A DNA stretch of 64,000 bases, from NCBI GenBank assembly GCA_965279565.1, contig OZ257249.1, forward strand, positions 1,364,001 through 1,428,000, given 5' to 3'. How positions within the stretch are numbered: position 1 is the stretch's first letter; each line of letters starts with the position of its first letter. Made by a program: the position numbers and the translations under genes. The notes below the pieces were generated by a model. It saw only the letters and a program-made list of their open reading frames with translations, had not been told where the DNA came from and ran no database searches. The stretch is from Tagaea sp965279565. GTDB taxonomy: Bacteria > Pseudomonadota > Alphaproteobacteria > CACIAM-22H2. Below are positions 1-9,935 of the stretch, one piece after another.

Positions 1-657
1 CCGCTCAACGCGATCATCGGCTTCTCCGAGGTCATCTCGGACGACGCGATGAAGCTCGGCGTTCCGGCGCGCTATCGCGACTATGCGTCGGACATCCGCT
101 TCAGCGCCGGACACCTGCTTGGCGTCATCAACCGCATCCTCGACATGTCGAAGATCGAATCCGGCAAATGGACGCTGTCGCTCGGCCGGGTCAATGCGGC
201 GTCGCTCGTCTACAACGTCGCGCATCTGGCGGCCCAGCGCGCGCAGAAGGAAGGCGTCGTGCTGGAGGTCGATGCGCCCGACCCGCATCTGGAATTCACC
301 GGCGATGCGGGCGTGCTCGACCAGCTGCTGCTCAACCTCACGATCAACGCGATCAAGTTCGCCGGCCCGGACCGCAAGGTGCGGCTCGGCTGCCGGCGTA
401 TCGACGGCGGACGGATCGAGTTCGCGGTCACCGACAACGGCCCGGGCATGTCGAAGGCGGAAGCGGCGCGCGCCCTGCGGCCGTTCGAGACGGCCGCTGC
501 ACCCGGCCTGCAGGCGAAATCCGACACGGGCCTCGGCCTGCCGCTGGCGCGCATGTTCGCCGAGCTGCACGGCGGCACGCTGGAGCTCGATACGGCGCGG
601 GGCAAGGGGACGTGTGCACGCGTGACGCTGCCGGTCGCACAGGGCCTGGCGGCCTAG
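1..657 (+). CDS. Sensor histidine kinase, C-terminal part (5' end outside window)
   Basis: The reading frame is open from base 1 and ends at TAG 655-657, giving 218 visible residues. It begins with PLNAIIGFSEV, the run that follows the phospho-accepting His of a HisKA domain, so the His itself lies only about six codons outside the window. The remainder is a HATPase_c domain: N box LLNLTINAIKF, G1 box DNGPGM, and G2 box DTGLGLPLA. By family it autophosphorylates and passes phosphate to a response regulator; no regulator gene is visible nearby. The C-terminal 218 residues closely resemble those of the kinase at 1337-3124, so the two are a tandem duplication. The sensor domain and signal cannot be judged from this fragment. 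Confidence 0.9.
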   Translation, partial: PLNAIIGFSEVISDDAMKLGVPARYRDYASDIRFSAGHLLGVINRILDMSKIESGKWTLSLGRVNAASLVYNVAHLAAQRAQKEGVVLEVDAPDPHLEFTGDAGVLDQLLLNLTINAIKFAGPDRKVRLGCRRIDGGRIEFAVTDNGPGMSKAEAARALRPFETAAAPGLQAKSDTGLGLPLARMFAELHGGTLELDTARGKGTCARVTLPVAQGLAA

Positions 658-704
658 GTGCCGCACGCCGAAAGCAGTGTGTAATTTTTAGTTGCTTTTC
701 TTTA

Positions 705-778
705 TTGAAAACAATCCCAAGATGGGATAGTGTTTCCGCATCGTCCGGATGCGAGTTCGGGCGTGCGCTGTTTGAAAC
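705..778 (+). promoter_or_regulatory. Promoter-like sequence followed by a boxA-like element (leader copy 1)
   Basis: In the 248-base gap after the first kinase, an AT-rich stretch (681-710) carries TTGAAA at 705-710 and GATAGT at 726-731 (15-base spacing, short). GCGCTGTTTGAAA at 765-777 resembles the boxA antitermination element of alphaproteobacterial rRNA leaders and is followed by GTGAAG. No rRNA follows; the shared repeat at 806-890 does. The same order (promoter, boxA-like, repeat) occurs at 36155-36374 with better matches, which is the main reason for listing this weaker copy. Confidence 0.35.
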
Positions 779-805
779 GTGAAGAAATGCTCCCGGAAAC
801 CTTGC

Positions 806-890
806 TTGACGGCGCGCGTTTCCCGTCACCGTCAACAAGGAAATCCAAGGATATCAAATGGATATCTTGTTGACGGTCAACAGCCGTCAA
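806..890. repeat. Dispersed intergenic repeat, copy 1 (long inverted repeat)
   Basis: About 85 bases that align with 36291-36374 at roughly 80 percent by eye. It contains an 11-base perfect inverted repeat, CCGTCAACAAG (829-839) and CTTGTTGACGG (866-876), with a 26-base loop, plus the near-perfect palindrome TGTTGACGGTCAACA at 868-882 and a further CCGTCAA at 884-890. Spacing of the right-hand blocks is identical in both copies. It lies 15 bases from the stop codon of the minus-strand gene at 906-1178, as copy 2 lies next to the stop of the gene at 36391. It could be a structured RNA, a transcription stop for the minus-strand gene, or a protein-binding array. Confidence 0.75.
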
Positions 891-905
891 GCAAACTTTA
901 CGGAC

Positions 906-1178
906 CTACTTGTGCATCTCGCCGTGACGTTTGCCGTGGCGCTCCATCATCTTCTGGCGGTCGTCGGGGCTCATCTTGTCCCAGCGTTCGCGCATGTCCT
1001 CGTATTTCGGTTCGTGGCGGCGGCCGCGCATGCGCTCCATCGCTTCGCTGCGATGGTCGTGATCCATCTCGTCCCAGCGCTTGCGCATCTGCTCGCGCGA
1101 ACCCATGCCCTGGGCAAAGGCGCCGTCGGCGACGAGAAAGGTGGCGGCGATGCCGATCGCGAATGTGCGGCGTTCCAT
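906..1178 (-). CDS. Small secreted charged protein with an internal repeat
   Basis: The product is 90 residues starting at ATG 1178, chosen because AGGAGAG precedes it at good spacing and the protein then opens with a typical signal peptide (residues 1-22, ending AFA-Q). The mature part is highly charged, rich in Met, Arg, Asp and His, and contains two copies of an approximately 22-residue helical unit, RKRWDEMDHDHR...MER and RERWDKMSPDDR...MER. It is probably periplasmic. The pattern is loosely reminiscent of small stress or metal-related periplasmic proteins, but I do not recognise a named family. It is divergent from the downstream kinase gene and ends next to repeat copy 1. Confidence 0.75.
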   Translation of the reverse strand: MERRTFAIGIAATFLVADGAFAQGMGSREQMRKRWDEMDHDHRSEAMERMRGRRHEPKYEDMRERWDKMSPDDRQKMMERHGKRHGEMHK

Positions 1179-1336
1179 GGCGCTCTCCTGTGGTTGGGCC
1201 TTCAGGAGAAAGATCAACGCATCGCACGGCCGGCGCATTGCGGCAGATCAACCGTTACGAGCGGATTTATTAAGTCTTTCTATACAAAGTATGTATTCAA
1301 TCGAACCTGCCCCCCTTTGAAATCCAGAGATTCTCG

Positions 1337-3124
<1,788 letters not shown>

Positions 3125-3134
3125 TTCCGCGAGC

Positions 3135-4370
3135 CTAAAGCGCTTCGCCGCGCATCAGGCGCGGCAGCGTGCCGAGCGTGCCCATCGCGTCGCGCATGAA
3201 CACGCGCTTGAGCGGCGCGATCCGGTCGACGAGGGCGAGGCCCGCGTCGCGCGCCAGCTTCAGCGGCGCGATGTCGTTCGAGAACAGCCGCAGCAGCCCG
3301 TCGGTGACGGCCGACAGGCCGACCGTGTCGACGCCGCGCCAGCGCGCATAGCGCTCGAGCGTGTCGGCCGCCCCGATGTCGAGGCCCAGGCGTGCCGAAT
3401 CGGCCAGCACCTCGGCCAGGGCGGCCACGTCGCGCAGGCCGAGATTGAGCCCCTGTCCCGCGATCGGATGGATGCCGTGGAGCGCGTCGCCCGCAAGTGC
3501 GAGACGCGGCCCCGTCGCGCGTTCGGCCTGCACGAAATGCAGCGGATAGACCCAGCGCCCGCCGGCAAGGCCGATGCGCCCGAGGCCCCAGCCGAAGCGC
3601 TCGTGGATCTCGTCGACGAACTCGTCCTCCGGCAGTTCCGCGAAGATCGCGGCAAGCTCGGGGCGCTCGGTCCACACGATCGACGAAAGATGCGTGCCGT
3701 CGGGCGCGTCGGGCAGCGGCAGCACGGCGAAGGGGCCTGCCGGCAGGAAGCGTTCGTTGGCGATGCCGCGATGCGGCTTCTCGTGACTGATCGCGCACAC
3801 GATGGCGTGCTGCCCGTAGTTCCAGCGCAGCGCGCCGATCCCTGCGCGCGCGCGCGTGGGCGAGGGGCGCCCGTCGCATGCGACGGCAAGCTTCGCCACG
3901 ATGCGTGTGCCCGAGGCGAGGCGCACATGCGCACCGCCCGCGTCGGCCGAAACATCGGCGACCGTGTCGGGGGCGACGAGCGTGATGCGCGGTTCCTGCG
4001 CCAGGCACGCATAGAGGCCGCGGCGCGTGTAGCGGTTCTCGACGATGTAGCCGAACGGCTCGCTGCCGAGCTCGCGGTGGTCGTAGTGCAGGAACAGGCT
4101 CGAATCGCCGTCCGACACGCGGATGTCGAGGATCGGTTCGGCATGGCGTTCCAGATACGGCCACAGCCCGATGCCCTGCAGCATGCGCGCCGAACCAAGT
4201 GCGATGGCCGAGCCGCGCCCGTCGAACGCGTCGACCGTCTTGGTCGACGGGTCGTCGATATCGACGACGACGGACCGGATGTCGGTGCGGGCAAGTGCGA
4301 GTGCCAGCGACAGCCCGACGAGGCCACCGCCGACGATCGCGACATCCGTGCTCAGGGTCGGCGCTTCCAT
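3135..4370 (-). CDS. UbiH/UbiF/VisC/COQ6-family FAD-dependent hydroxylase
   Basis: A 411-residue class A flavin monooxygenase. The N-terminus carries the dinucleotide motif GGGLVG at 14-19, followed by an acidic end of the second strand; DGRGSAIAL and the second FAD motif LAGDALHGIHPIAGQGLNLG are also present. The family hydroxylates the aromatic ring of polyprenyl intermediates in ubiquinone synthesis, usually as a peripheral inner-membrane protein in the Ubi complex. Which ring position this member acts on cannot be told from sequence alone. It is convergent with the kinase gene, with a 10-base gap, and divergent from glnK. Confidence 0.88.
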   Translation of the reverse strand: MEAPTLSTDVAIVGGGLVGLSLALALARTDIRSVVVDIDDPSTKTVDAFDGRGSAIALGSARMLQGIGLWPYLERHAEPILDIRVSDGDSSLFLHYDHRELGSEPFGYIVENRYTRRGLYACLAQEPRITLVAPDTVADVSADAGGAHVRLASGTRIVAKLAVACDGRPSPTRARAGIGALRWNYGQHAIVCAISHEKPHRGIANERFLPAGPFAVLPLPDAPDGTHLSSIVWTERPELAAIFAELPEDEFVDEIHERFGWGLGRIGLAGGRWVYPLHFVQAERATGPRLALAGDALHGIHPIAGQGLNLGLRDVAALAEVLADSARLGLDIGAADTLERYARWRGVDTVGLSAVTDGLLRLFSNDIAPLKLARDAGLALVDRIAPLKRVFMRDAMGTLGTLPRLMRGEAL

Positions 4371-4460
4371 GCCGGGAAAGCTAGGCCACGGCGGGCGGGC
4401 GGTCCAGCGGTCGGTTTTGCGGCTGCGAACGATAAAGGTTGCATGCCCTTTCGGCAGTGC

Positions 4461-4474
4461 GGCATGCTTCTTGA
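4461..4474 (+). promoter_or_regulatory. Possible sigma54 promoter of glnK
   Basis: GGCATGCTTCTTGA has GG and TTG(A) at the -24/-12 spacing used by sigma54, 79 bases before the glnK start. The -12 dinucleotide is GA rather than GC, so the match is imperfect. An imperfect inverted repeat (GCATGCC ... GGCAGTGC, 4441-4460) lies just upstream. Nitrogen control of glnK-amtB by NtrC and sigma54 is well established in proteobacteria. Confidence 0.35.
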
Positions 4475-4552
4475 AACCATTTTCGCGTGCGGGGGGCAGT
4501 CGACGATCAGCCCCTTGGCTCGCATGAATTCTACGAGAGAGGAAATTCGGTC

Positions 4553-4891
4553 ATGAAGATGGTTATGGCGGTGATCAAGCCCTTCAAGCTCGACGAAGTC
4601 CGCGAAGCCCTGACGGCGCTGGGCGTCCAGGGTCTCACCGTGACCGAGGTCAAAGGCTTCGGGCGCCAGAAGGGGCAGACCGAGATCTATCGCGGTGCCG
4701 AATATTCGGTCAATTTCCTGCCGAAGGTGAAGATCGAGGTCGCGGTCGCCGAACCGATGGTCGAGCGCGTCGTCGAGGCGATCCAGAAAGCGGCCAATAC
4801 CGGCAAGATCGGCGACGGAAAGATCTTCGTCCTCGAAGTCAGCCACGCCGTGCGGATCCGCACCGGCGAGACCAATGTCGAGGCGCTCTAG
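4553..4891 (+). CDS. glnK: PII nitrogen regulatory protein GlnK
   Basis: A 112-residue PII protein, the normal length. ATG 4553 follows GAGAGGAAA at suitable spacing; an upstream in-frame extension lacks PII character. It begins MKMVMAVIKPFKLDEVREAL, has the T-loop with Tyr51 (the uridylylation site) in RGAEYSVNFLPK, and the B-loop TGKIGDGKIF. PII trimers bind ATP/ADP and 2-oxoglutarate, and GlnK plugs the AmtB ammonium channel when nitrogen is ample. Being immediately upstream of amtB supports the name glnK over glnB. Transcription is likely nitrogen regulated. Confidence 0.95.
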   Translation: MKMVMAVIKPFKLDEVREALTALGVQGLTVTEVKGFGRQKGQTEIYRGAEYSVNFLPKVKIEVAVAEPMVERVVEAIQKAANTGKIGDGKIFVLEVSHAVRIRTGETNVEAL

Positions 4892-5026
4892 GGCTTGATT
4901 GCCCTAAAAATAGACAGCCATTCGGCCTAAAAAACAGGCAAGCTTCGATCTCCGGATCGAGGCCACGAGGAACGTGCGCCGGCAAAACCACCGGCAGGTC
5001 TCTGAAAGCCAAATGGAATCAAGGGT

Positions 5027-5070
5027 TGCTGCGATGCAGCATGACCATGTTCCGATGGCACGATTCTTGA
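5027..5070 (+). promoter_or_regulatory. Sigma54-like promoter and inverted repeat upstream of amtB
   Basis: TGGCACGATTCTTGA at 5056-5070 matches the sigma54 -24 element very well (TGGCAC) and most of -12 (TTGA instead of TTGC), 87 bases before the amtB start. A perfect inverted repeat TGCTGC-GAT-GCAGCA sits at 5027-5041, close upstream. The 265-base glnK-amtB gap also holds a small hairpin at 4943-4962 without a T-run. So amtB may have its own nitrogen-responsive promoter as well as read-through from glnK. Confidence 0.5.
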
Positions 5071-5156
5071 CTATCCAGACCATTCTTCGCGAGGGGGCCG
5101 CATCCCCGAGCGCAACCTTCCCGGTCCCCGCCGGGACAGCCAGGAGACGACGACAG

Positions 5157-6512
5157 ATGACGAAACTCGAAAAGCTCGCGCGCCTGGGTGCGCTTGCGTT
5201 GGTGGGAACGGTGGGGCTGATCGGCTCCGCCTTCGCCGATGAGGCCGCCACGCCGAAGATCGACACCGGCGACACCGCGTGGATGCTCACCTCGACCGCC
5301 CTCGTCCTCCTGATGACGATCCCGGGCCTGGCGCTCTTCTACGCCGGCATGGTGCGCAAGAAGAACGTCCTCGCCACGATGATGCAGTCCTTCTCGATCA
5401 CGGCGCTCGTCACGGTGCTGTGGATGGTCGTGGGCTACTCGCTCGCCTTCGGCGAAGGCGGCGCTTACGTCGGCGACTTCTCGCGCTTCTTCCTCTCGGG
5501 CATGGGCTACGCCGATCCCTTCACGCTGGGTACTGGCGATGCGGCCGTCGCGTTCACGATCCCCGAGGTCGTGTTCATGATGTTCCAGATGACCTTCGCG
5601 ATCATCACGCCGGCGCTGATCTGCGGCGCCTTCGCCGACCGCATGAAGTTCTCGGCGATGCTGTGGTTCGTCGGCCTGTGGTCGATCCTGATCTACGCGC
5701 CCGTCGCGCATGCCGTGTGGCATCCGAACGGCGTGTTCTTCGGCCTCGGCGCGCTCGACTTCGCCGGCGGCACGGTCGTGCACATCAACGCGGGCATCGC
5801 GGGTCTCGTCGCGGCGGTCGTGCTCGGCAAGCGCAAGGGCTACGGCACCGACAACTTCTCGCCGTACAACCTGGTGCTCGCCGTGATCGGCGCCTCCCTG
5901 CTGTGGGTCGGCTGGTTCGGCTTCAACGCGGGTTCGGCCGGTGCGGCCGGCGGGCGTGCGGGCATGGCGATGGCGGTCACGCAGATCGCCACCGCGGCGG
6001 CGGCTCTGGGCTGGATGTTCGCCGAGTGGGCGACGCGCGGCAAGCCGTCGGTCCTGGGCGTGATCTCGGGTGCCGTCGCCGGCCTCGTCGCGATCACCCC
6101 GGCCTCGGGCTTCGTGATGCCCGGCGGTTCGCTGGTCATCGGCATCGTCGCGGGCATCGTGTGCTTCTGGGCCTCGACCAGCCTCAAGAAGGCGCTGGGC
6201 TACGACGACTCGCTCGACGTGTTCGGCGTGCACTGCGTGGGCGGCATCGTCGGCGCGTTGCTGACGGGCGTGTTCGCGGTGGGCGCGCTCTCGTCCTCGG
6301 CGGCACTGCCCGACGGCCTCCAGGGTGTGCTGGAAGGCAATGCCGGCCAGTTCATGATCCAGGTCTACGCGGTTGTCGCCACGCTGCTCTTCTCGGGCAT
6401 CGGGTCGTTCATCCTGCTCAAGATCGTGGACCTGATCGTCGGCCTGCGCGTCACGGAAGAAGCCGAGCGCGACGGCCTCGACCTCTCGCTCCACGGCGAA
6501 AGCGTCCAGTAA
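5157..6512 (+). CDS. amtB: Ammonium transporter AmtB
   Basis: A 451-residue Amt/MEP/Rh protein. ATG 5157 was chosen because AGGAG lies 10 bases upstream and the protein then opens with a cleavable signal peptide ending SAFA-DEA, as in other proteobacterial AmtB proteins; the in-frame extension upstream is leader. About eleven membrane helices follow. The pore twin histidines are His209 (GGTVVHINAG) and His359 (VFGVHCVGG). It conducts ammonia/ammonium across the inner membrane as a trimer and is gated by GlnK from the gene upstream. The 12-base-pair hairpin at 6542-6568 follows. Confidence 0.96.
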   Translation: MTKLEKLARLGALALVGTVGLIGSAFADEAATPKIDTGDTAWMLTSTALVLLMTIPGLALFYAGMVRKKNVLATMMQSFSITALVTVLWMVVGYSLAFGEGGAYVGDFSRFFLSGMGYADPFTLGTGDAAVAFTIPEVVFMMFQMTFAIITPALICGAFADRMKFSAMLWFVGLWSILIYAPVAHAVWHPNGVFFGLGALDFAGGTVVHINAGIAGLVAAVVLGKRKGYGTDNFSPYNLVLAVIGASLLWVGWFGFNAGSAGAAGGRAGMAMAVTQIATAAAALGWMFAEWATRGKPSVLGVISGAVAGLVAITPASGFVMPGGSLVIGIVAGIVCFWASTSLKKALGYDDSLDVFGVHCVGGIVGALLTGVFAVGALSSSAALPDGLQGVLEGNAGQFMIQVYAVVATLLFSGIGSFILLKIVDLIVGLRVTEEAERDGLDLSLHGESVQ

Positions 6513-6541
6513 CTTCCTTCCGCTCCGGCGGCAGGATGGCG

Positions 6542-6568
6542 ACGGGCCGGGGATCTTCCCCGGCCCGT
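6542..6568. terminator. Strong hairpin between convergent amtB and msbA
   Basis: A perfect 12-base-pair stem, ACGGGCCGGGGA (6542-6553) and TCCCCGGCCCGT (6557-6568), with a 3-base loop and the T-rich TTTCGCGTTTC after it. It lies between the stop of amtB (6512) and the stop of the convergent ABC gene (6577), so it can serve as a terminator, most likely for amtB. Confidence 0.75.
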
Positions 6569-6576
6569 TTCGCGTT

Positions 6577-8358
6577 TCACAGGCCCGTTTCGCCGTTGCG
6601 GCGCTCGGACGACTGCAGCGCATGCAGCCGGGCATAGGTGCCGCCGCGGGCCAGCAGCTCGCCGTGCGTGCCGCTCTCCGCCACGCGGCCGCCTTCGATC
6701 ACGTAGATGACGTCGGCGTCCACGACCGTCGACAGGCGGTGGGCGACGACGACGGTCGTGCGCCCCTTCATCAGCGTGGCGAGCGAGGCCTGCACGACGC
6801 GCTCGGACTCGTTGTCCAGCGCGCTGGTAGCCTCGTCGAGCAGCAGGATCGGCGCGTTCTTCAGGAAGGCGCGCGCGATGGCGATGCGCTGGCGCTGCCC
6901 GCCGGACAGCTTGACGCCGCGCTCGCCCACGATTGTCGCGAAGCCGTCGGGAAGCCCTTCGATGAACTCGAGTGCGCCGGCGAGCCGGGCCGCCTCGCGG
7001 ATCTCCTCGACCGGCGCGGCGGGCCGGCCATAGGCGATGTTCATCGCGATCGTGTCGTGGAACAGGCCGGTCTCCTGCGTAACGAGCGCGATGCTCTCGC
7101 GCAGCGAGCCGAGCGTCACGTCGCGCACGTCGTGGCCGTCGACCCGCACATGGCCTTGGTTCACGTCGTAGAAGCGCGGCAGCAGGTTCAGCAGCGTCGT
7201 CTTGCCCCCGCCGGACGGGCCGACCAGGGCCACGGTCTTGCCGGCCGGCACGACGAGGTCGATGCCGTCGAGGGCGCGTCGCTCGGGCCGGTAGCCGAAC
7301 ACGACGTTCTCGAAGTGGATGTCGCCGCGAACGTTTTCGAGCGCCACCGCACCCGGCCGGTCGACGATGCTGGGCTGCATGTCCTCGAGCGCGAACACGC
7401 GCGCGGCGGCCGACAGGCCTTCCTGCAGCGTCGAATTGAGGTTCGCGAGGCTCTTGACCGGCTGGTAGGCGAGCAGAAGTGCCGTGATGAACGAGAAGAA
7501 CGTGCCGGGCGTGGTCGCCCCTTCGATGACGCGAAGGCCGCCATAGAAGATCACGATGGCGATGGCGAAGGCACCGAGCGTCTCCATGATCGGCGAGGCG
7601 GCCGAGCGCGTGCGCGCCTGCTTCTGCAGCAGGCCGAAGATACCCTCGACCGCGCGCCGGGCCTTGCCGGTCTCCTCGTCTTCCATCCGGTAGGATTTGA
7701 CGTGCCGGATGCCCTGGAACGCCTCGTCCAGCACCGTCATCAGCGTGCCGATCGTGTCCTGGATCGACGTCGTCGTCTTGCGGATCCGCCGGCCGAGCTT
7801 GACGATCGGCAGGATCGCGACGGGGAACACGACGAAGGCGGCGAGCGCCATCTGCCAGTCCTGATAGAACATCAGCGCCACGAGGAAGACGACCGTCAGC
7901 GCGTCCTTCGAGATGCCGACAAGTGCCTGCGTGATCGCCTGGCGCATCAGGCCCACGTCGTGCGTCAGCCGGATCGACAGCTTGGACGACGCGTATTCGT
8001 TGAAGAAGGCGAGGTCGGCGCGCACGGTCAGCGCGAACAGCCGCACCTGCAGGTCGGAAATGATGCGCTGGCCGACATGGTTCAGAAGGACGCCCTGCCC
8101 GTAGTTCGCCCCGCCCTTGACCAGCGCCGAGACGATCACCGCAAGCGGGATCAGATAGAGCATCGTCTCGTTGCGTTCGACGAAGACCTTGTCGAGGACG
8201 GGCTCCATCAGCCAGGCGTTCGCCGCCGCCGCCGCCGCGGCCAGCGCCATGCAGATCGTCGCCAGCGACAGCCTTCTCCAGTGGACGCTGACATGGTTGC
8301 GGATCAGGCGCGCGACGAGGCCGCGCGTGGACTGGTCGGACAGAACGGGGATGATCAT
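6577..8358 (-). CDS. msbA: MsbA-type lipid A/lipid ABC exporter
   Basis: A 593-residue half-transporter with an N-terminal six-helix export domain (about 20-320) and a C-terminal ATPase. Walker A is GPSGGGKTT near residue 382, the Q-loop VTQETGLFHDTI follows, the signature LSGGQRQRIAIARA is near 484, Walker B ILLLDEATSALD near 504 and the H-loop VAHRLST after it; all catalytic residues are intact. Homodimers of this family flip lipid A-core or related lipids across the inner membrane. The gene stands alone here, divergent from the dapC-like gene, so the lipid A assignment rests on family resemblance; a different exported lipid or drug is possible. Confidence 0.8.
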   Translation of the reverse strand: MIIPVLSDQSTRGLVARLIRNHVSVHWRRLSLATICMALAAAAAAANAWLMEPVLDKVFVERNETMLYLIPLAVIVSALVKGGANYGQGVLLNHVGQRIISDLQVRLFALTVRADLAFFNEYASSKLSIRLTHDVGLMRQAITQALVGISKDALTVVFLVALMFYQDWQMALAAFVVFPVAILPIVKLGRRIRKTTTSIQDTIGTLMTVLDEAFQGIRHVKSYRMEDEETGKARRAVEGIFGLLQKQARTRSAASPIMETLGAFAIAIVIFYGGLRVIEGATTPGTFFSFITALLLAYQPVKSLANLNSTLQEGLSAAARVFALEDMQPSIVDRPGAVALENVRGDIHFENVVFGYRPERRALDGIDLVVPAGKTVALVGPSGGGKTTLLNLLPRFYDVNQGHVRVDGHDVRDVTLGSLRESIALVTQETGLFHDTIAMNIAYGRPAAPVEEIREAARLAGALEFIEGLPDGFATIVGERGVKLSGGQRQRIAIARAFLKNAPILLLDEATSALDNESERVVQASLATLMKGRTTVVVAHRLSTVVDADVIYVIEGGRVAESGTHGELLARGGTYARLHALQSSERRNGETGL

Positions 8359-8582
8359 CGGATCGGACGGCTCCTAGGCGGCTCTTTTCCCACAGAATTG
8401 CGGCGGAAAGCCAATCGGATCGCCCCAATCCCTAGTGGTCGGCAGGTGCCCCGGGGATGCCCGCCAAAATCCCAGTGGATCAGGGGGTTAACACGTTTTG
8501 TTCTTTTCCTGTTCCGCGACTCGGGGCGACTCGGGTATTTCGTAGGGAACATCCGTTCGACCCCCTAGACTCGGTAGCCCAA

Positions 8583-8613
8583 GCGGCTCTTAAACTTGTA
8601 CTTTAAGAGTCGC
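8583..8613. repeat. Hairpin in the 356-base msbA-dapC gap
   Basis: GCGGCTCTTAAA (8583-8594) and TTTAAGAGTCGC (8602-8613) form a 12-base-pair stem with one G-U pair and a 7-base loop, followed by the T-rich GGGTTATTGTTGTTTC. The rest of the 8359-8714 gap holds a tandem 10-mer GCGACTCGGG (8516-8525, 8526-8535) and no convincing ORF, tRNA or clear promoter hexamers. The hairpin lies about 100 bases before the dapC-like start and could be a terminator-like or attenuator element in its leader. Confidence 0.5.
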
Positions 8614-8714
8614 CGGGTTATTGTTGTTTCACCTTTGTACCTGTTCGCCCCCGGCGGATGGGCAAGGGTTCGACGCGCAAAATCTTGTGTTCATAGGCCC
8701 AGACGACGGCGGAC

Positions 8715-9923
8715 ATGCTCAACGAACGACTCGAACTGCTTGCCGACTATCCCTTTGCCCGACTTGCGAATTTGATCGCGGGCCTGACCCCGCGCAGCAA
8801 CGAGGCCCCGGTCGCCATGTCGGTCGGCGACCCGCAGCATCAGCCGCCCGCCTTTGCCGCCGAAATAATCGCGGCCAATGCCGACAAATGGAACACCTAC
8901 CCGGCACTCCAGGGCGTGGCCGAGTACCGCCAGGCGATCGTCGGGTGGCTCGAGCGGCGCTACAAGCTGGCCGGCGGGACGATCGATTTCGAGACCCAGA
9001 TCGCCCCGGTCGCCGGCACGCGCGAGGGGCTGTTCATCGCCGCCCTGCTGGCCGTGAGCCGCGCCAAGGACGGCCGCCCGCCCGTGGCGCTGATGCCCAA
9101 CCCGTTCTACCAGGTCTATTACGGGGCCGCCGTCATGGCCGGTGCCGAACCGGTCTTCCTGACGACCACGCGCGAGACCGGCTTCCTGCCCGATCTCGAC
9201 GCGATCCCGGCCGACACGCTGGCGCGCACGGCGATCTTCTATCTGTGCACGCCGGGCAACCCGCAGGGTGCCGTCGCCACGCGTGCCTATATCCAGAAGG
9301 CGATCGAACTCGCGCGCGAGCACGATTTCCTGCTGATCCTCGACGAGTGCTACGCCGAACTCTACTACGGCGACGTGCCGCCGCCCGGCGGCGTGGAGGT
9401 GGCGCACGCGATGGGCCGCGGGCCCGCCGGCCACCCGCTCGACAACGTCATCTGCTTCCACACGCTGTCCAAGCGCAGCTCGGCCGCCGGCATGCGCTCG
9501 GGTTTCGGCGTGGGTTCGCCCGCGACGATGGCGTCGCTCAACCGCCTGCGCAGCTATTCGTGCGCGGCGACACCCTATCCGATCCAGCTCGCCTCGGCCG
9601 CGCTGTGGCGCGACGAGGCGCACGCGATCGAGAACCGCGCGCTCTACAAGGCGAAGTTCGCCGCCGCCGCGCGCCATCTGGGCAAGCTTCCCGGTTTCTA
9701 CAGCCCCGCGGGCGGCATGTTCCTGTGGATCGACGTCGGCGACGGCGAGGCCGCGACGAAGAAGCTGTGGGAAGCCGCTGGCATCAAGGTGCTGCCCGGC
9801 CGCTATCTCACCAAGAACGAGCCGGACGGAAGCAATTCCGGCATCCCCTTCATCCGCGTGGCGCTGGTGCACGATCTCGACACCGTCGAGCGTGCGCTCG
9901 CGCGCATCGCGCAGGTTCTCTAG
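8715..9923 (+). CDS. dapC: Class I/II aminotransferase, probably N-succinyldiaminopimelate aminotransferase (DapC)
   Basis: A 402-residue fold-type I PLP enzyme. Visible motifs: substrate loop near SVGDPQHQPP, NPFYQVYYGAA, CTPGNPQGAV, DECYAELYYGD, the PLP lysine Lys253 in HTLSKRSSAAGMRSGF, and IRVALVHD near the C-terminus. The pattern fits the DapC branch that transaminates N-succinyl-L-2-amino-6-oxopimelate in lysine and peptidoglycan precursor synthesis. Related aminotransferases of the aspartate class cannot be fully excluded. It is followed 12 bases later by ftsK, so both may be co-transcribed. The start ATG 8715 has only a weak ribosome site. Confidence 0.72.
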   Translation: MLNERLELLADYPFARLANLIAGLTPRSNEAPVAMSVGDPQHQPPAFAAEIIAANADKWNTYPALQGVAEYRQAIVGWLERRYKLAGGTIDFETQIAPVAGTREGLFIAALLAVSRAKDGRPPVALMPNPFYQVYYGAAVMAGAEPVFLTTTRETGFLPDLDAIPADTLARTAIFYLCTPGNPQGAVATRAYIQKAIELAREHDFLLILDECYAELYYGDVPPPGGVEVAHAMGRGPAGHPLDNVICFHTLSKRSSAAGMRSGFGVGSPATMASLNRLRSYSCAATPYPIQLASAALWRDEAHAIENRALYKAKFAAAARHLGKLPGFYSPAGGMFLWIDVGDGEAATKKLWEAAGIKVLPGRYLTKNEPDGSNSGIPFIRVALVHDLDTVERALARIAQVL

Positions 9924-9935
9924 AGGACGAAGCCA

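Noticed and set aside
8516..8535. Tandem 10-mer GCGACTCGGG as a CRISPR-like or satellite repeat
   Set aside because: Only two units, no spacers and no cas genes; probably chance or a minor slippage event.
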